Shown here: piece after piece, positions 18,511 through 27,411 of the stretch
Numbering within the stretch: the first letter of the stretch is position 1
Layout of the letters: each line of letters starts with the position of its first letter
DNA from: Bacillota bacterium
GTDB taxonomy: Bacteria > Bacillota > Clostridia > Lachnospirales > Lachnospiraceae
DNA length: 64,000 bases
Reading direction: 5' to 3'
Assembly (NCBI GenBank): GCA_023411555.1
Contig: JAEYOQ010000011.1
Coordinates: 169,247-233,246, forward strand
Notes under the pieces: generated by a model
Seen by the model: the letters and a program-made list of their open reading frames with translations, nothing else
Told to the model about the DNA's origin: nothing
The model's database searches: none
Made by a program: the position numbers and the translations under genes

Positions 18511-19400
18511 AGACGTTTTTCTATAATATCGGATATTTTCTTCAGGAAGCATGGCGAACGATCCGATATAATCTATTATCGAACCTGTTCTCTATGATAG
18601 GAACCGGATTGATCTTGTTTTTGTTAGGAATCGTACTTGCAGGCTGGTCTGTCGGTGATCAAATTGTAATGATGCTGGAGCAGGAGGCTGAAATTAGTGC
18701 ATATCTGGTTGATCCGGGGGACAAGGATGAGATAGAAGGACTGATCCAAAGCATCCGGTTAATCGAGGGTGTTGAAGAGGTTCGTTTTATTGAGAAGGAG
18801 CAAGCCAAGCTTCAGATGGAGAAGCTACTGGGGAACGAAGCGAACATTCTCGAGCTGTTCGAGGAAAATCCCTTTGAGGCTTTTCTGGAGATCAGAATTG
18901 ATCTTGGCAGGCTGGATGAGATATCTAAGCAGCTCACTCTGCAAAATGGAATTGAGTATGTGAGAGATAACCGTGAGATTCTGGAGCAGATGAAGCAGGT
19001 GACTGAGGGGGTCAAAATCGTCGGAGCTTTTATTATTCTGGCAGTTGGTATGACGACCTTAATAATTATATCCCATATGATAAGGCAGGGAATATACAAC
19101 AATCGTGACCAGATTAATACTCTACGACTGTTGGGAGCACCGGGAGGTTTTATCGGATTTCCCTTTGTACTGGCTGGAGTGCTGATGACTGTTATCGGTG
19201 GCCTTATTGCGGCGGTATTACTCCTGATCGTAATCAACGGAGGGTATCGTCAGCTGGGGGGAGTATTGCCATTTATCCCGCTACCGAAGCAAGGACACTT
19301 ACAGACTCAAGTTACCCTATTCATTATAGCTGTTAGCGCAGTTCTTGGAGTAGTCGGAAGCTTATTCGGGCTTAGCAGTATGAGAAAAGACAATAATTAA
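18507..19400 (+). CDS. ftsX: FtsX, cell-division ABC permease
   Basis: The 297-residue membrane protein has the FtsX topology: one N-terminal membrane segment (about 22-45), an extracellular domain with EISAYLVDPGDKDEIEGL (about 60-155), then three C-terminal segments (about 170-190, 215-245, 265-290). The motif LRLLGAPGGFIGFPF corresponds to the cytoplasmic loop of the family. The start is GTG within the ftsE stop (GTGA), with AAGGAGGG upstream. It transmits FtsE ATPase cycles to the extracellular partner, here presumably the coiled-coil protein encoded upstream. Confidence 0.94.
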   Translation: MKTFFYNIGYFLQEAWRTIRYNLLSNLFSMIGTGLILFLLGIVLAGWSVGDQIVMMLEQEAEISAYLVDPGDKDEIEGLIQSIRLIEGVEEVRFIEKEQAKLQMEKLLGNEANILELFEENPFEAFLEIRIDLGRLDEISKQLTLQNGIEYVRDNREILEQMKQVTEGVKIVGAFIILAVGMTTLIIISHMIRQGIYNNRDQINTLRLLGAPGGFIGFPFVLAGVLMTVIGGLIAAVLLLIVINGGYRQLGGVLPFIPLPKQGHLQTQVTLFIIAVSAVLGVVGSLFGLSSMRKDNN

Positions 19401-19419
19401 TTACAATGGAGGAAGGACA

Positions 19420-20442
19420 ATGATTAGTTTTATTAACGATTACAGTGAGGGAGCGCACCCACGTATATTTGAGTTGATGCTACAAGCAAATCTGGAGCAG
19501 AATACGGGATATGGAGAAGACCTACATAGTGAGCGTGCGAAGCAATATATTAGGAGAGAAATTCATAAGGAAGATGTAGATATTCATTTTATTCCAGGAG
19601 GAACCCAAACCAATCTTCTGGTCATTTCGTCCTTTCTAAGACCGCATCAATGTGTAATTGCCGCAGATACGGGACATGTAAATGTCCATGAAACCGGTGC
19701 GATAGAAGCTACCGGTCATAAAGTAGTTACTGTACCTCATCAAGACGGGAAGCTAACTCCGGCAAGTATCCGTAAGGTTCTTGATAGTCATAGCGGAGAG
19801 CATATGGTACAACCTAAGTTAGTCTATCTATCGAATACCACGGAGCTTGGAACCATCTATACCAGGTCAGAGCTAGAGGCTATTCGAGAATTATGCAATC
19901 AGGAGAGGCTGTTACTATTCTTAGATGGCGCCCGTATAGCCAGTGCCTTAACTTGCGCTGGTAATGATATTACCTTAAAGGATATTGCCCAGCTGGTAGA
20001 TGTATTCTATATCGGAGGAACGAAGAACGGAGCCCTGCTTGGGGAAGCCCTGGTTATCTGCAAGCAGGAGCTGAGGGAGGACTTCCGATATATGATCAAG
20101 CAGCGCGGAGCTATGATGGCCAAGGGCTTTGTGGTAGGACTTCAATTTGAAGCGCTCTTTGAGCAGGGGCTATATTATGAGCTTGGCTCCCATGCGAACC
20201 GTATGGCTGAGAAGATTGCAAAGGCTTTTACAGATAAGGGAATCCCTTTCTTCGCTCCGGTGTGCTCTAATCAGTTATTCCCGATTCTATCGGATGAGAT
20301 AATAGATAAGATGGCTGAGAACTTCGGATTTCAAATTCAGGAGAGGGTGGACGATAAGCACTGCGCAATTCGTCTTGTAACCTCTTGGGCCACCATAGAG
20401 AGTAATGTTGATCGTTTGATCGAATTCATACAGGAAATATAG
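19420..20442 (+). CDS. Low-specificity threonine aldolase (PLP enzyme)
   Basis: The 340-residue fold-type I PLP enzyme has FIPGGTQTNLLVIS near residue 50, LDGARIASAL (about 168), and YIGGTKNGALLGEA (about 198) carrying the PLP-binding Lys. These features define the GLY1/LtaE family, which cleaves L-threonine or allo-threonine to glycine and acetaldehyde. Length is normal. GGAGGA precedes the ATG. It sits 11 bases before an aldo/keto reductase gene, forming a likely operon; acetaldehyde reduction by that neighbour is only a speculation. Confidence 0.9.
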   Translation: MISFINDYSEGAHPRIFELMLQANLEQNTGYGEDLHSERAKQYIRREIHKEDVDIHFIPGGTQTNLLVISSFLRPHQCVIAADTGHVNVHETGAIEATGHKVVTVPHQDGKLTPASIRKVLDSHSGEHMVQPKLVYLSNTTELGTIYTRSELEAIRELCNQERLLLFLDGARIASALTCAGNDITLKDIAQLVDVFYIGGTKNGALLGEALVICKQELREDFRYMIKQRGAMMAKGFVVGLQFEALFEQGLYYELGSHANRMAEKIAKAFTDKGIPFFAPVCSNQLFPILSDEIIDKMAENFGFQIQERVDDKHCAIRLVTSWATIESNVDRLIEFIQEI

Positions 20443-20453
20443 GGAGGTAAGGA

Positions 20454-21644
20454 ATGCTTACTAGGATGAATCAAAAAAATGGAGAGGAGCTCTCCATACT
20501 TGGCTTTGGTTGTATGCGCTTCCCTCAAAAGGGAGCCGGTATCGACGAGCCAAGATCCATAGCACTGATTCGGTCCGCAATCGATCAGGGGATGAATTAC
20601 TTTGATACAGCCTATTTTTATCATGGAGGTAAGAGTGAAGGACTTCTAGGTGAAGCATTGGCCGGAGGCTATCGTGAAAGGGTGAAGATTGCAACTAAGC
20701 TGCCTCCATTTATGGTAAGCAAGCTGGAGGGTGCGAAGAAGATCTTTGAAAACCAGTGCATGAGGCTGAAGACAGATTATATCGACTATTATCTGCTCCA
20801 TATGTTAACGGATAAAGCCACCTTGGATCGTATGATTAGCATCGGGGTTATGGAATGGCTGGAGCAGCTAAAGAGGGAAGGAACCATACGTAATATCGGT
20901 TTCTCCTTCCATGGAGGAAAGGCTGATTTTGAGCAGATTTTAACAGCCTATCCCTGGGATTTTTGTCAGATTCAATATAACTATCTGGATGAGAATAATC
21001 AAGCCACGAAATCAGGATTGCAATTAGCAGGTTCTATGGGGATACCGGTTATTGTAATGGAGCCACTGCGAGGAGGAAAGCTGGTGAATAATCTTCCGGA
21101 ACAGGTTCTGAAAGCCTTCCGTGGCTATGATGCCAAACGTACCCCTGCCGAATGGGCACTTCGCTGGATATGGAATCATCCGGAGGTGACAGTTATTCTA
21201 TCCGGTATGAGTGATGAAGGGCAGCTGGCGGAGAATATCGAGCTTGCCTCCAAGGTCAAAGCAAATTCCTTGTCCAGAGAAGAACTGGCGGTGTTCGACA
21301 GAGTGAAGGAGATTATGCTGGAGAAAACTAAGGTGCCTTGTACCGCCTGTGCTTATTGTATGCCCTGTCCACATGGCGTTGATATTCCGGGATGCTTTGC
21401 GGCATATAATGATAAATATCTCTTGAAGGCAAAGGACTATCGCTTCAAGTATCTGCAAACCCTGGGAGTGATGTCGAAGCAGCCTGCTTATGCATCACTT
21501 TGTACCGAATGCGGAAAATGCGAGCTTCATTGTCCACAGAAAATATCCATTCGTAAGGAATTAAAGCAGGTTAAGAAGGAGATGGAAGGTCCTTTGTTTA
21601 AACCGGTGGTCTCAGTTGCACGAAAGGTGCTTAAGGTTAAGTAG
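20454..21644 (+). CDS. Aldo/keto reductase with C-terminal 4Fe-4S ferredoxin domain
   Basis: The 396-residue protein starts with an aldo/keto reductase barrel (LGFGCMRFP near 17, FDTAYFYHGGKSEG near 50 with the catalytic Tyr, ATKLPP near 80). It ends with a cysteine-rich ferredoxin-like extension: CTACAYCMPCPHGVDIP (about 295) and CTECGKCELHCP (about 350). This fusion is common in clostridia, but its substrate is unknown; the Fe-S clusters suggest ferredoxin-linked rather than purely NADPH-linked reduction. AGGGAGG precedes the ATG. It is cotranscribed with threonine aldolase. Confidence 0.92.
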   Translation: MLTRMNQKNGEELSILGFGCMRFPQKGAGIDEPRSIALIRSAIDQGMNYFDTAYFYHGGKSEGLLGEALAGGYRERVKIATKLPPFMVSKLEGAKKIFENQCMRLKTDYIDYYLLHMLTDKATLDRMISIGVMEWLEQLKREGTIRNIGFSFHGGKADFEQILTAYPWDFCQIQYNYLDENNQATKSGLQLAGSMGIPVIVMEPLRGGKLVNNLPEQVLKAFRGYDAKRTPAEWALRWIWNHPEVTVILSGMSDEGQLAENIELASKVKANSLSREELAVFDRVKEIMLEKTKVPCTACAYCMPCPHGVDIPGCFAAYNDKYLLKAKDYRFKYLQTLGVMSKQPAYASLCTECGKCELHCPQKISIRKELKQVKKEMEGPLFKPVVSVARKVLKVK

Positions 21645-21754
21645 ATTGCTTTAGGGCTGCCAGAGCCTGAGGTCAGGAACACGCTTATGTTCATAATCTA
21701 GTATGCAATAAAGAATGGTACAAAGGAAAATAGAATAGGGTATGGGGGAATATC

Positions 21755-23101
21755 ATGAGAAGGAATCGGCTTAAAGTGTTATATATTTTGATTGGTTTGT
21801 TTTCTTTAACAGCCAGTATTGTATGGACTTATAAGAGCTTCAAATCCAATACAGTCACAGCTACTTATCTGGTGGATGCATTGATCATAATCCTCTTAGT
21901 CGTTCTCTTGATTAGAAGCAATGGAAAGTCAAAATTAGCTGTTGATCATAGCAATTATAAAGAATGGATCACCGATGGCAATATTGAGAGCTGTAGTAAG
22001 CTAAGTGTGAGTATTAAAACCCTGGAGGATCTGGTACGAGTAGCGATTGACCTAAATAAAAGGGTAATTCATGATTCGAAACTTGGTAAGTACTTTGTGT
22101 TGGCTGAGGATATGACCTATATTCATGATCCTGGGCTGAGTAAATCCTTGATGGATAATAAACAGCAGCTGGGGCGCTTATTAATCGAACGAGGGTTAAT
22201 TCAGGCAGAGCAATTGGAGACAGGCCTGTATTATCAGAAGAGAATCGGCTGTAGATTAGGTGAGAGTCTGCTGGCCCTAGGCTTTATTGATGAGAGTGCT
22301 CTTTACTGTACTCTTGCTACACAATATAACATTCCCTATTATGAGCTTGATGTAAAGACGGAATATAAAGACATAGGCTGGACTTCAAAAATGAGTGTCA
22401 ATAAGGCAAAGGCGTTGCAAGCCGTACCCCTTGGCTATCGCTCGGATGGAAGACTGGTAATAGCCTGCGGAGATTTCTCGAAAGCAGGAACCTTTCCTGC
22501 GTTGAAGGAGATGTTTGGTGAAGAATTATATCTAGTTGCCACAAGGCCTTCCAAGATATATGAGCTGCTCAATAAGGTTGATGCTACGATAAAAGACTAC
22601 AGTGACTGCGCTAAGCTTCTTAAAGAACGAGAAACTGAGGCTTATGAGCGCTTGACTGAGAAGGAATGGGAACAGTTTACTAAGGTTTATGATGAAGGCA
22701 AGATGGACACATACTTGTTCATAAAAGCTACCGGTCTGGTAGATCCGTTGCAGCTTGCCCTGATTCCGAATAAGGAGATTATTATTAGCTGGCTAATCGG
22801 TAAAGGAATGATTAATGGACAGATTGCCAACCTGTTAAAATCCCTTGAGCGATTAAACAATAAGCAAAGTAAAGAGATAAGACGTGCAAAGACGATACCA
22901 AGCTTGGTAGAATTACTTAAGGAAGCAAATTATATAAGCTCAGAAGAGGCAGATTGGGCTGTTCAAAAAGCAGAGCAGGTTGGGTGGCCGATCGAACAGA
23001 TATTAACGGAGGATTATCTTGCTACTGGGGATACCATAGAGTATGGGAAGCTTGTTCTTACCACGATTACGAGTATTATAAATAAAGCAAAGGTATATTA
23101 A
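21755..23101 (+). CDS. Membrane-anchored protein with MshEN (GspE N-terminal) domain
   Basis: The 448-residue protein has two N-terminal hydrophobic segments (about 8-27 and 38-55). A MshEN-type domain follows (about 135-240): LGRLLIERGLIQAEQLETGL, then CRLGESLLALGFIDESALY, then ATQYNIPYYELD. In other proteins this domain binds cyclic di-GMP and precedes type II/IV secretion ATPases or glycosyltransferases; here no Walker motifs follow. The C-terminal part repeats related helices (SLVELLKEANYISSEEADWA), perhaps a degenerate second copy. It may be a c-di-GMP-responsive membrane scaffold. Function is inferred. Confidence 0.7.
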   Translation: MRRNRLKVLYILIGLFSLTASIVWTYKSFKSNTVTATYLVDALIIILLVVLLIRSNGKSKLAVDHSNYKEWITDGNIESCSKLSVSIKTLEDLVRVAIDLNKRVIHDSKLGKYFVLAEDMTYIHDPGLSKSLMDNKQQLGRLLIERGLIQAEQLETGLYYQKRIGCRLGESLLALGFIDESALYCTLATQYNIPYYELDVKTEYKDIGWTSKMSVNKAKALQAVPLGYRSDGRLVIACGDFSKAGTFPALKEMFGEELYLVATRPSKIYELLNKVDATIKDYSDCAKLLKERETEAYERLTEKEWEQFTKVYDEGKMDTYLFIKATGLVDPLQLALIPNKEIIISWLIGKGMINGQIANLLKSLERLNNKQSKEIRRAKTIPSLVELLKEANYISSEEADWAVQKAEQVGWPIEQILTEDYLATGDTIEYGKLVLTTITSIINKAKVY

Positions 23102-23109
23102 GAGATTAA

Positions 23110-23158
23110 GGCACTCTACAGAATGTGTAATCACATGAAGCAGTAGAGTGCCTTTTTT
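23110..23158 (+). terminator. Intrinsic terminator after the MshEN gene
   Basis: 10-bp arms (23110-23119, 23143-23152), an internal small hairpin and a TTTTTT tail. Confidence 0.88.
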
Positions 23159-23237
23159 GGTTTATTAGAAAGTTAGCGGAGCAAGCGTTCTGTCTTAGGG
23201 CTATGGCTTACAACTCGTATTAAGAGAACTTTTTCAG

Positions 23238-24743
23238 TCAAGAAAGCTGTACAAGGTTTTTAAGCTGGGATGACATTTGAAATAGGGTCTCAGCGATTGA
23301 ATTGATTTCTTCCAGTGTTGCATTCTCTTCCTGGGTAGCTGCGGCTACTTCCTTGGAGGCATCAGAAATTGATTCAGAAGCCTGTTTCGTCTTACTGATG
23401 GAGGAAACTACATTTTGTGAATTATTATATACATTTTGGATATTTTCAGAGACGGTATTTGAAAAGGCTGATATTTCATTTACTGAGGAGAGAATCTCAC
23501 CAAATATTTCTCCTGCTGAAGTGATAATATCGATACCTTTGTTAACAGTACTGTTACTTTCGTTTGTTATAGCTAAGGTATTCTTAATTTCGGTCTGAAC
23601 CTCGCCGATTAATTGATCAATTTGAGTGATAGAATTTCTTGATTGCTCGGCTAAGGTGCGAATTTCTGATGCTACAACAGAGAAGCCTTTTCCGGCTTCA
23701 CCGGCTCGAGCAGCCTCTATGGAAGCGTTTAAGGATAATAAATTGGTCCGCTCTGCAATGGAATTGATAATAGCTGTTATTTGGCCTATTTCCGCAGATT
23801 TTTCTTCCAACAGGTTCATGGCGTATGTAAGCTTGTTTGAATTTGAGCTGATTAGATCAATCTGAGTAATCGCAGAATGTATAATCTGATTACCATTGCC
23901 AGTCATCTTGGAACAATCCTGCGCATATTGAGTAACGGTTAAGATGTTTTCTGCTATATTCATAAGCTTATTAGATATATCTGTTATGACATCGTAGGCT
24001 TCACCAGTCAAATTACATTGTAATTGGGTGTTTTCAACAATATTAATGATCGATGACATTGTATGTTCTGCTGTCTGGTTCACTTCGCGAATACCTTCAC
24101 TTAGGTTCTTTGCAACATTATAAATGGTTTCCGAACTATCTGCTGTATCTTTGATGGATTTGTTTAACACAGTAGTAAGATTTTCACTTTCACTTCTTTT
24201 ATTCTCGATATCAATAAACATATTTCTTGATCGTCTAGAGAGTAAGGTTGAAACAAAGACAGAAATCAGGAAGGATATTCCAAAGGTTATCCAAGATATA
24301 AAGTTTTTACCAGGGCCTCCATAAAAGGCACTAGGAAACCTAAGAATTGCTGTGATATAAATTAATACCGTGATTACCGAGTAGGATAGAAGCAGCTTGG
24401 AATTGTAATACATGCAAGCAACAAAAATATATGTAAAACTAAATGCAATGGAGGGCAGCCCAAAGCTACCGATTGATTCTAGCATATAGAAAACAGCCGG
24501 TGGAGCGATGGCAAATATCAATAAATAGATGTATTTTGTGACACTGCTTAACCGATCAGATTTCTTTTCGATAACTCGTCCAAGTAATGTTATGATTGCA
24601 GCTATAACAAAAATCAAAACTACCAGTTGACTTTTTAACAAAAGTAAAAAGCATATGCCTAGACCGATACAGCTGATCAATGCGCTATAGAATGAGATTG
24701 AATTGGCAAATTTCTCTTGCTTTTTTAAGATTGACAGTTTCAT
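23238..24743 (-). CDS. Methyl-accepting chemotaxis protein with multi-helix membrane sensor
   Basis: The 501-residue protein begins with about six hydrophobic segments in the first 170 residues and no extracellular ligand domain. A long cytoplasmic signalling coiled coil follows. The hairpin tip contains NSIAERTNLLSLNASIEAARAG split over residues about 325-346, followed by GFSVVASEIRTLAEQS, the CheA/CheW contact region. No HAMP was recognised. The sensor may respond to membrane energetics or a lipophilic signal. GAAAGGAA precedes the ATG. A similar receptor is encoded at 43745-45271. Confidence 0.93.
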   Translation of the reverse strand: MKLSILKKQEKFANSISFYSALISCIGLGICFLLLLKSQLVVLIFVIAAIITLLGRVIEKKSDRLSSVTKYIYLLIFAIAPPAVFYMLESIGSFGLPSIAFSFTYIFVACMYYNSKLLLSYSVITVLIYITAILRFPSAFYGGPGKNFISWITFGISFLISVFVSTLLSRRSRNMFIDIENKRSESENLTTVLNKSIKDTADSSETIYNVAKNLSEGIREVNQTAEHTMSSIINIVENTQLQCNLTGEAYDVITDISNKLMNIAENILTVTQYAQDCSKMTGNGNQIIHSAITQIDLISSNSNKLTYAMNLLEEKSAEIGQITAIINSIAERTNLLSLNASIEAARAGEAGKGFSVVASEIRTLAEQSRNSITQIDQLIGEVQTEIKNTLAITNESNSTVNKGIDIITSAGEIFGEILSSVNEISAFSNTVSENIQNVYNNSQNVVSSISKTKQASESISDASKEVAAATQEENATLEEINSIAETLFQMSSQLKNLVQLS

Positions 24744-24902
24744 ATAGCGAGTTCCTTTCTGAATAAGTAAAGTATTATGGCAATATATGTCTTATAATAG
24801 AAAATATTAGCTATTTGTCAAAATATTAACATAAAAAGACAAAAATTGCAATAATAGAAATTTGAAACTTTAGCGAAGAGAAGTAGCCCATAAGGAGTTA
24901 CT

Positions 24903-25607
24903 CTATGCGCCATACATTGGTAGATTATCAATGGCACGGGTCATACTATTGTTAGTTAGTGTAATTGCTTTATCTATATTGCGGCTGCAAAGGGCATCAT
25001 ATAGGTCTTTTTTGATCTCATAGATTGCCATAATTCCATTATATTTGCAATACAAGGTCCAGAGATGCACACTTTCCGGACGGAAGGAATAATACATCAG
25101 AGGAAGAAGAGCATTGCCTGATAATACAGCCATCTCGTGATGAAAACGAAAGACTATCTCAGCAGCCGTGTCATTATCTGAAGTACCCTGTAGATCCTTT
25201 AGTATCGGGGACAGTGTACACAGCTCCTCGTCGGAGGACTCTTCGATGAGAAGTCGCACACAAAGGCATTCCAGTGCATTTCTTGTCTCCAAAAGAGACC
25301 GAACTTCCTTACGCCGCATCGTACCACCATTGTAACGCATAATCGCTACTAGTGTTTCCAAGGTACCCTTACGGCGGTAGTCACAGACAAATACACCCTG
25401 CCTTGGATGAATTTCTACAAAACCTAGCTTCTCCAGTTCAATAAGACCAGCAGATATTACCGGCCGGCTGACACCCATACGGATCGAGAGCTCCCTTGCA
25501 GGCGGAAGCTTCTCACCGATCTCCAGCTCGCCTGAGAGAATCATATTCTCGATTTGCTGTATAAATAAATCAGTTAATGATAATGTCTCAATCTTTGAAA
25601 ATCCCAT
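24903..25607 (-). CDS. GntR/FadR-family regulator (FCD ligand domain)
   Basis: Counted from the ATG at 25607 (AGGAGG 6 bases upstream) the product is 234 residues. The N-terminal winged helix has IENMILSGELEIGEKLPPAR and MGVSRPVISAGLIELEKLGF, and a wing with RQGVFV. An all-helical FCD-type effector domain follows (about 80-225), with RFHHEMAVLSGN carrying typical metal/ligand residues. It is divergent from a two-gene flavoprotein operon. Identical TGGTAATACCA half-site palindromes lie at both promoters, so it probably represses both and releases on an organic acid ligand. Confidence 0.9.
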   Translation of the reverse strand: MGFSKIETLSLTDLFIQQIENMILSGELEIGEKLPPARELSIRMGVSRPVISAGLIELEKLGFVEIHPRQGVFVCDYRRKGTLETLVAIMRYNGGTMRRKEVRSLLETRNALECLCVRLLIEESSDEELCTLSPILKDLQGTSDNDTAAEIVFRFHHEMAVLSGNALLPLMYYSFRPESVHLWTLYCKYNGIMAIYEIKKDLYDALCSRNIDKAITLTNNSMTRAIDNLPMYGA

Positions 25608-25636
25608 AGTATACCTCCTAATCAATAGAATGTATC

Positions 25637-25693
25637 TGGTAATACCAGATACATTGATGGTATAATTTTATTCCAATTGAAATCGAAAGTCAA
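25637..25693 (-). promoter_or_regulatory. Promoter and operator of the FadR-type regulator
   Basis: On the minus strand: -35 TTGACT (plus 25688-25693), 17 bp, -10 TAAAAT (25665-25670). The palindrome TGGTAATACCA (25637-25647) lies in the early transcribed region and is embedded in longer 10-bp arms (25631-25640, 25644-25653). It fits the FCD-family operator TGGT-N3-ACCA. Confidence 0.7.
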
Positions 25694-25827
25694 CATCTTG
25701 TGTCTTGAAAATTACATCACGTTATATATTAGGTGTCTAGGATAATCGGCATATTTATATGTACTTACGAGATCGGATAAATAACGGATAAACCCTCTAT
25801 TACTGTAAATTTAAGGATGAATAATTA

Positions 25828-25873
25828 TTGACATAAATTTAACATATGATATACTTATCTCATGGTAATACCA
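25828..25873 (+). promoter_or_regulatory. Promoter and operator of the flavoprotein operon
   Basis: -35 TTGACA (25828-25833), 16 bp, -10 TATACT (25850-25855), then TGGTAATACCA (25863-25873) at the expected start point. The 11-mer is identical to the one at the regulator's own promoter. Confidence 0.72.
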
Positions 25874-25892
25874 CACGTAAAGGAGGAGTCAT

Positions 25893-27410
25893 ATGGATAG
25901 TAGTTTTGATGTAATTGTTGTTGGCGCAGGTAACGCAGGACTTGTTGCCGCCGCAACCACAGCAAAAAACGGGTTAAAAACTTTACTGTTGGAGAAACAT
26001 AATTTGCCCGGAGGTTGTGCCACTAGCTTTGTACGCGGACGTTTCGAGTTCGAGCCTTCCCTGCATGAGCTTGCAAGCGTAGGTACAGAGCAAGCACCCG
26101 ATAGCGTGTATAAAATCTTTGACGAGCTTGGTGCAAAGATAAACTGGCGTTATGAGCATAATATGTTTCGTGCAATTGTTAAGGGAAAAGATGGCTATGA
26201 TGTTACAGTACAGTCAGGTGTTGAGACCTTTTGCGATTCCATGGAGCGTGCAGTTCCTGGTTGTCGGGCCAGCGTTCGAGCATTATTCGATCTTGTCAAG
26301 AAGAACAATGAGGCACTTGCTTATATCACAAAAATGAAGGGCAAGCCAAATGGCTTAACCATGGTTCTGAAGCATGGCGATTTTATGCGTGTCGCATCTC
26401 ATTCTGTGGAAGAGGTCATGAATGCACTGGGCATGCCAGAAAAGGCTCGCAACATTATCTGTACCTATTGGGGGTATCTGGGCGTTCCAACCGATGAGCT
26501 CAATGCTATGCATTTTCTCAATATGCTCAATTGCTATGTAACCGATGGAGCTGCGATGCCCTATCTGCGTTCTCATGAGCTTTCACTGGCTCTATGCAAG
26601 GTCATCAAGGATGCAGGCGGTCAGATATGGTATAACAACGAGGTTACGGAGTTTATCTATAACGATGCAGGCGAAGCCTGCGGTGTCATTGCAAATGGAA
26701 GGAAGCTCTATGCAAAAGAGATTATCTCCAATGTGATTCCCCATAATGTGTTCAATCGATCGGATCAGAAAAAGATACCAGAGACAGATTTAAAGCTGGC
26801 TAATGCCAGAGAGTTCGGTATTTCTGTAGCTACAGTATATCTCGGTATGGATCGTTCCATGGAGGAGCTTGGTATCGATGATTATACGGTATTCGTCATG
26901 GGTGATGCTAACCCGCGAAAGCAGTACGATAACCGTGAGACGGATGGTATCTATATTGTCAACTGCCTCAACAAGGTAATTCCTGATAGCTCTCCAAAGG
27001 GTACCTGCACAATGTTCTTTACCATTCCAGTCTTTGGGTCAGATTTGCCCAAGGATCTGAAGCCAGAGGATTACAAGAAATATAAGAATCAACTTGCTAA
27101 AAAGTATATCGAAGACTATGAAAAGCTGACCGGCATATCAATTATGCCATACATAGAGGAGATTTCTGTTGCTACTCCGGTAACCTTTGCACGTTATCTT
27201 GGCACACCTGAGGGTACTATCTATGGATATAAGCTTTCCGGCTGGGACAATCTGCTTTCCCGTATATCCAACGAGAAGAATGAGTATACAATTCCCCATC
27301 TTAGCTTCTGTGGTGGACATGCCTTTCGAGGCGACGGCTACAGCAGTGCCTATGTAACCGGTGACGCTGTCGGTAAGCGAGTTGTTAAGAAAATCAAAGG
27401 AGGGAACTGA
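25893..27410 (+). CDS. Phytoene-desaturase-like FAD-dependent oxidoreductase
   Basis: The 505-residue protein has an N-terminal Rossmann motif (DVIVVGAGNAGLVAAATTA, residues 6-24) and LLLEKHNLPGGCATSF, the FAD motif of the CrtI/retinol-saturase/NAD(P)-binding amine-oxidase-like group. The C terminus has the second FAD motif with GGHAFRGDGYSSAYVTGDAVG. Such enzymes add or remove hydrogens at C=C bonds. AAGGAGGAG precedes the ATG. Its partner gene starts 1 base after its stop and encodes a reductase, which suggests electron delivery to this flavoprotein. No carotenoid genes are nearby, so the substrate is unknown. Confidence 0.82.
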   Translation: MDSSFDVIVVGAGNAGLVAAATTAKNGLKTLLLEKHNLPGGCATSFVRGRFEFEPSLHELASVGTEQAPDSVYKIFDELGAKINWRYEHNMFRAIVKGKDGYDVTVQSGVETFCDSMERAVPGCRASVRALFDLVKKNNEALAYITKMKGKPNGLTMVLKHGDFMRVASHSVEEVMNALGMPEKARNIICTYWGYLGVPTDELNAMHFLNMLNCYVTDGAAMPYLRSHELSLALCKVIKDAGGQIWYNNEVTEFIYNDAGEACGVIANGRKLYAKEIISNVIPHNVFNRSDQKKIPETDLKLANAREFGISVATVYLGMDRSMEELGIDDYTVFVMGDANPRKQYDNRETDGIYIVNCLNKVIPDSSPKGTCTMFFTIPVFGSDLPKDLKPEDYKKYKNQLAKKYIEDYEKLTGISIMPYIEEISVATPVTFARYLGTPEGTIYGYKLSGWDNLLSRISNEKNEYTIPHLSFCGGHAFRGDGYSSAYVTGDAVGKRVVKKIKGGN

Positions 27411-27411
27411 T

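Noticed and set aside
23238..24743. Chemotaxis gene cluster
   Set aside because: Only the receptor gene is present; no che genes flank either chemoreceptor.
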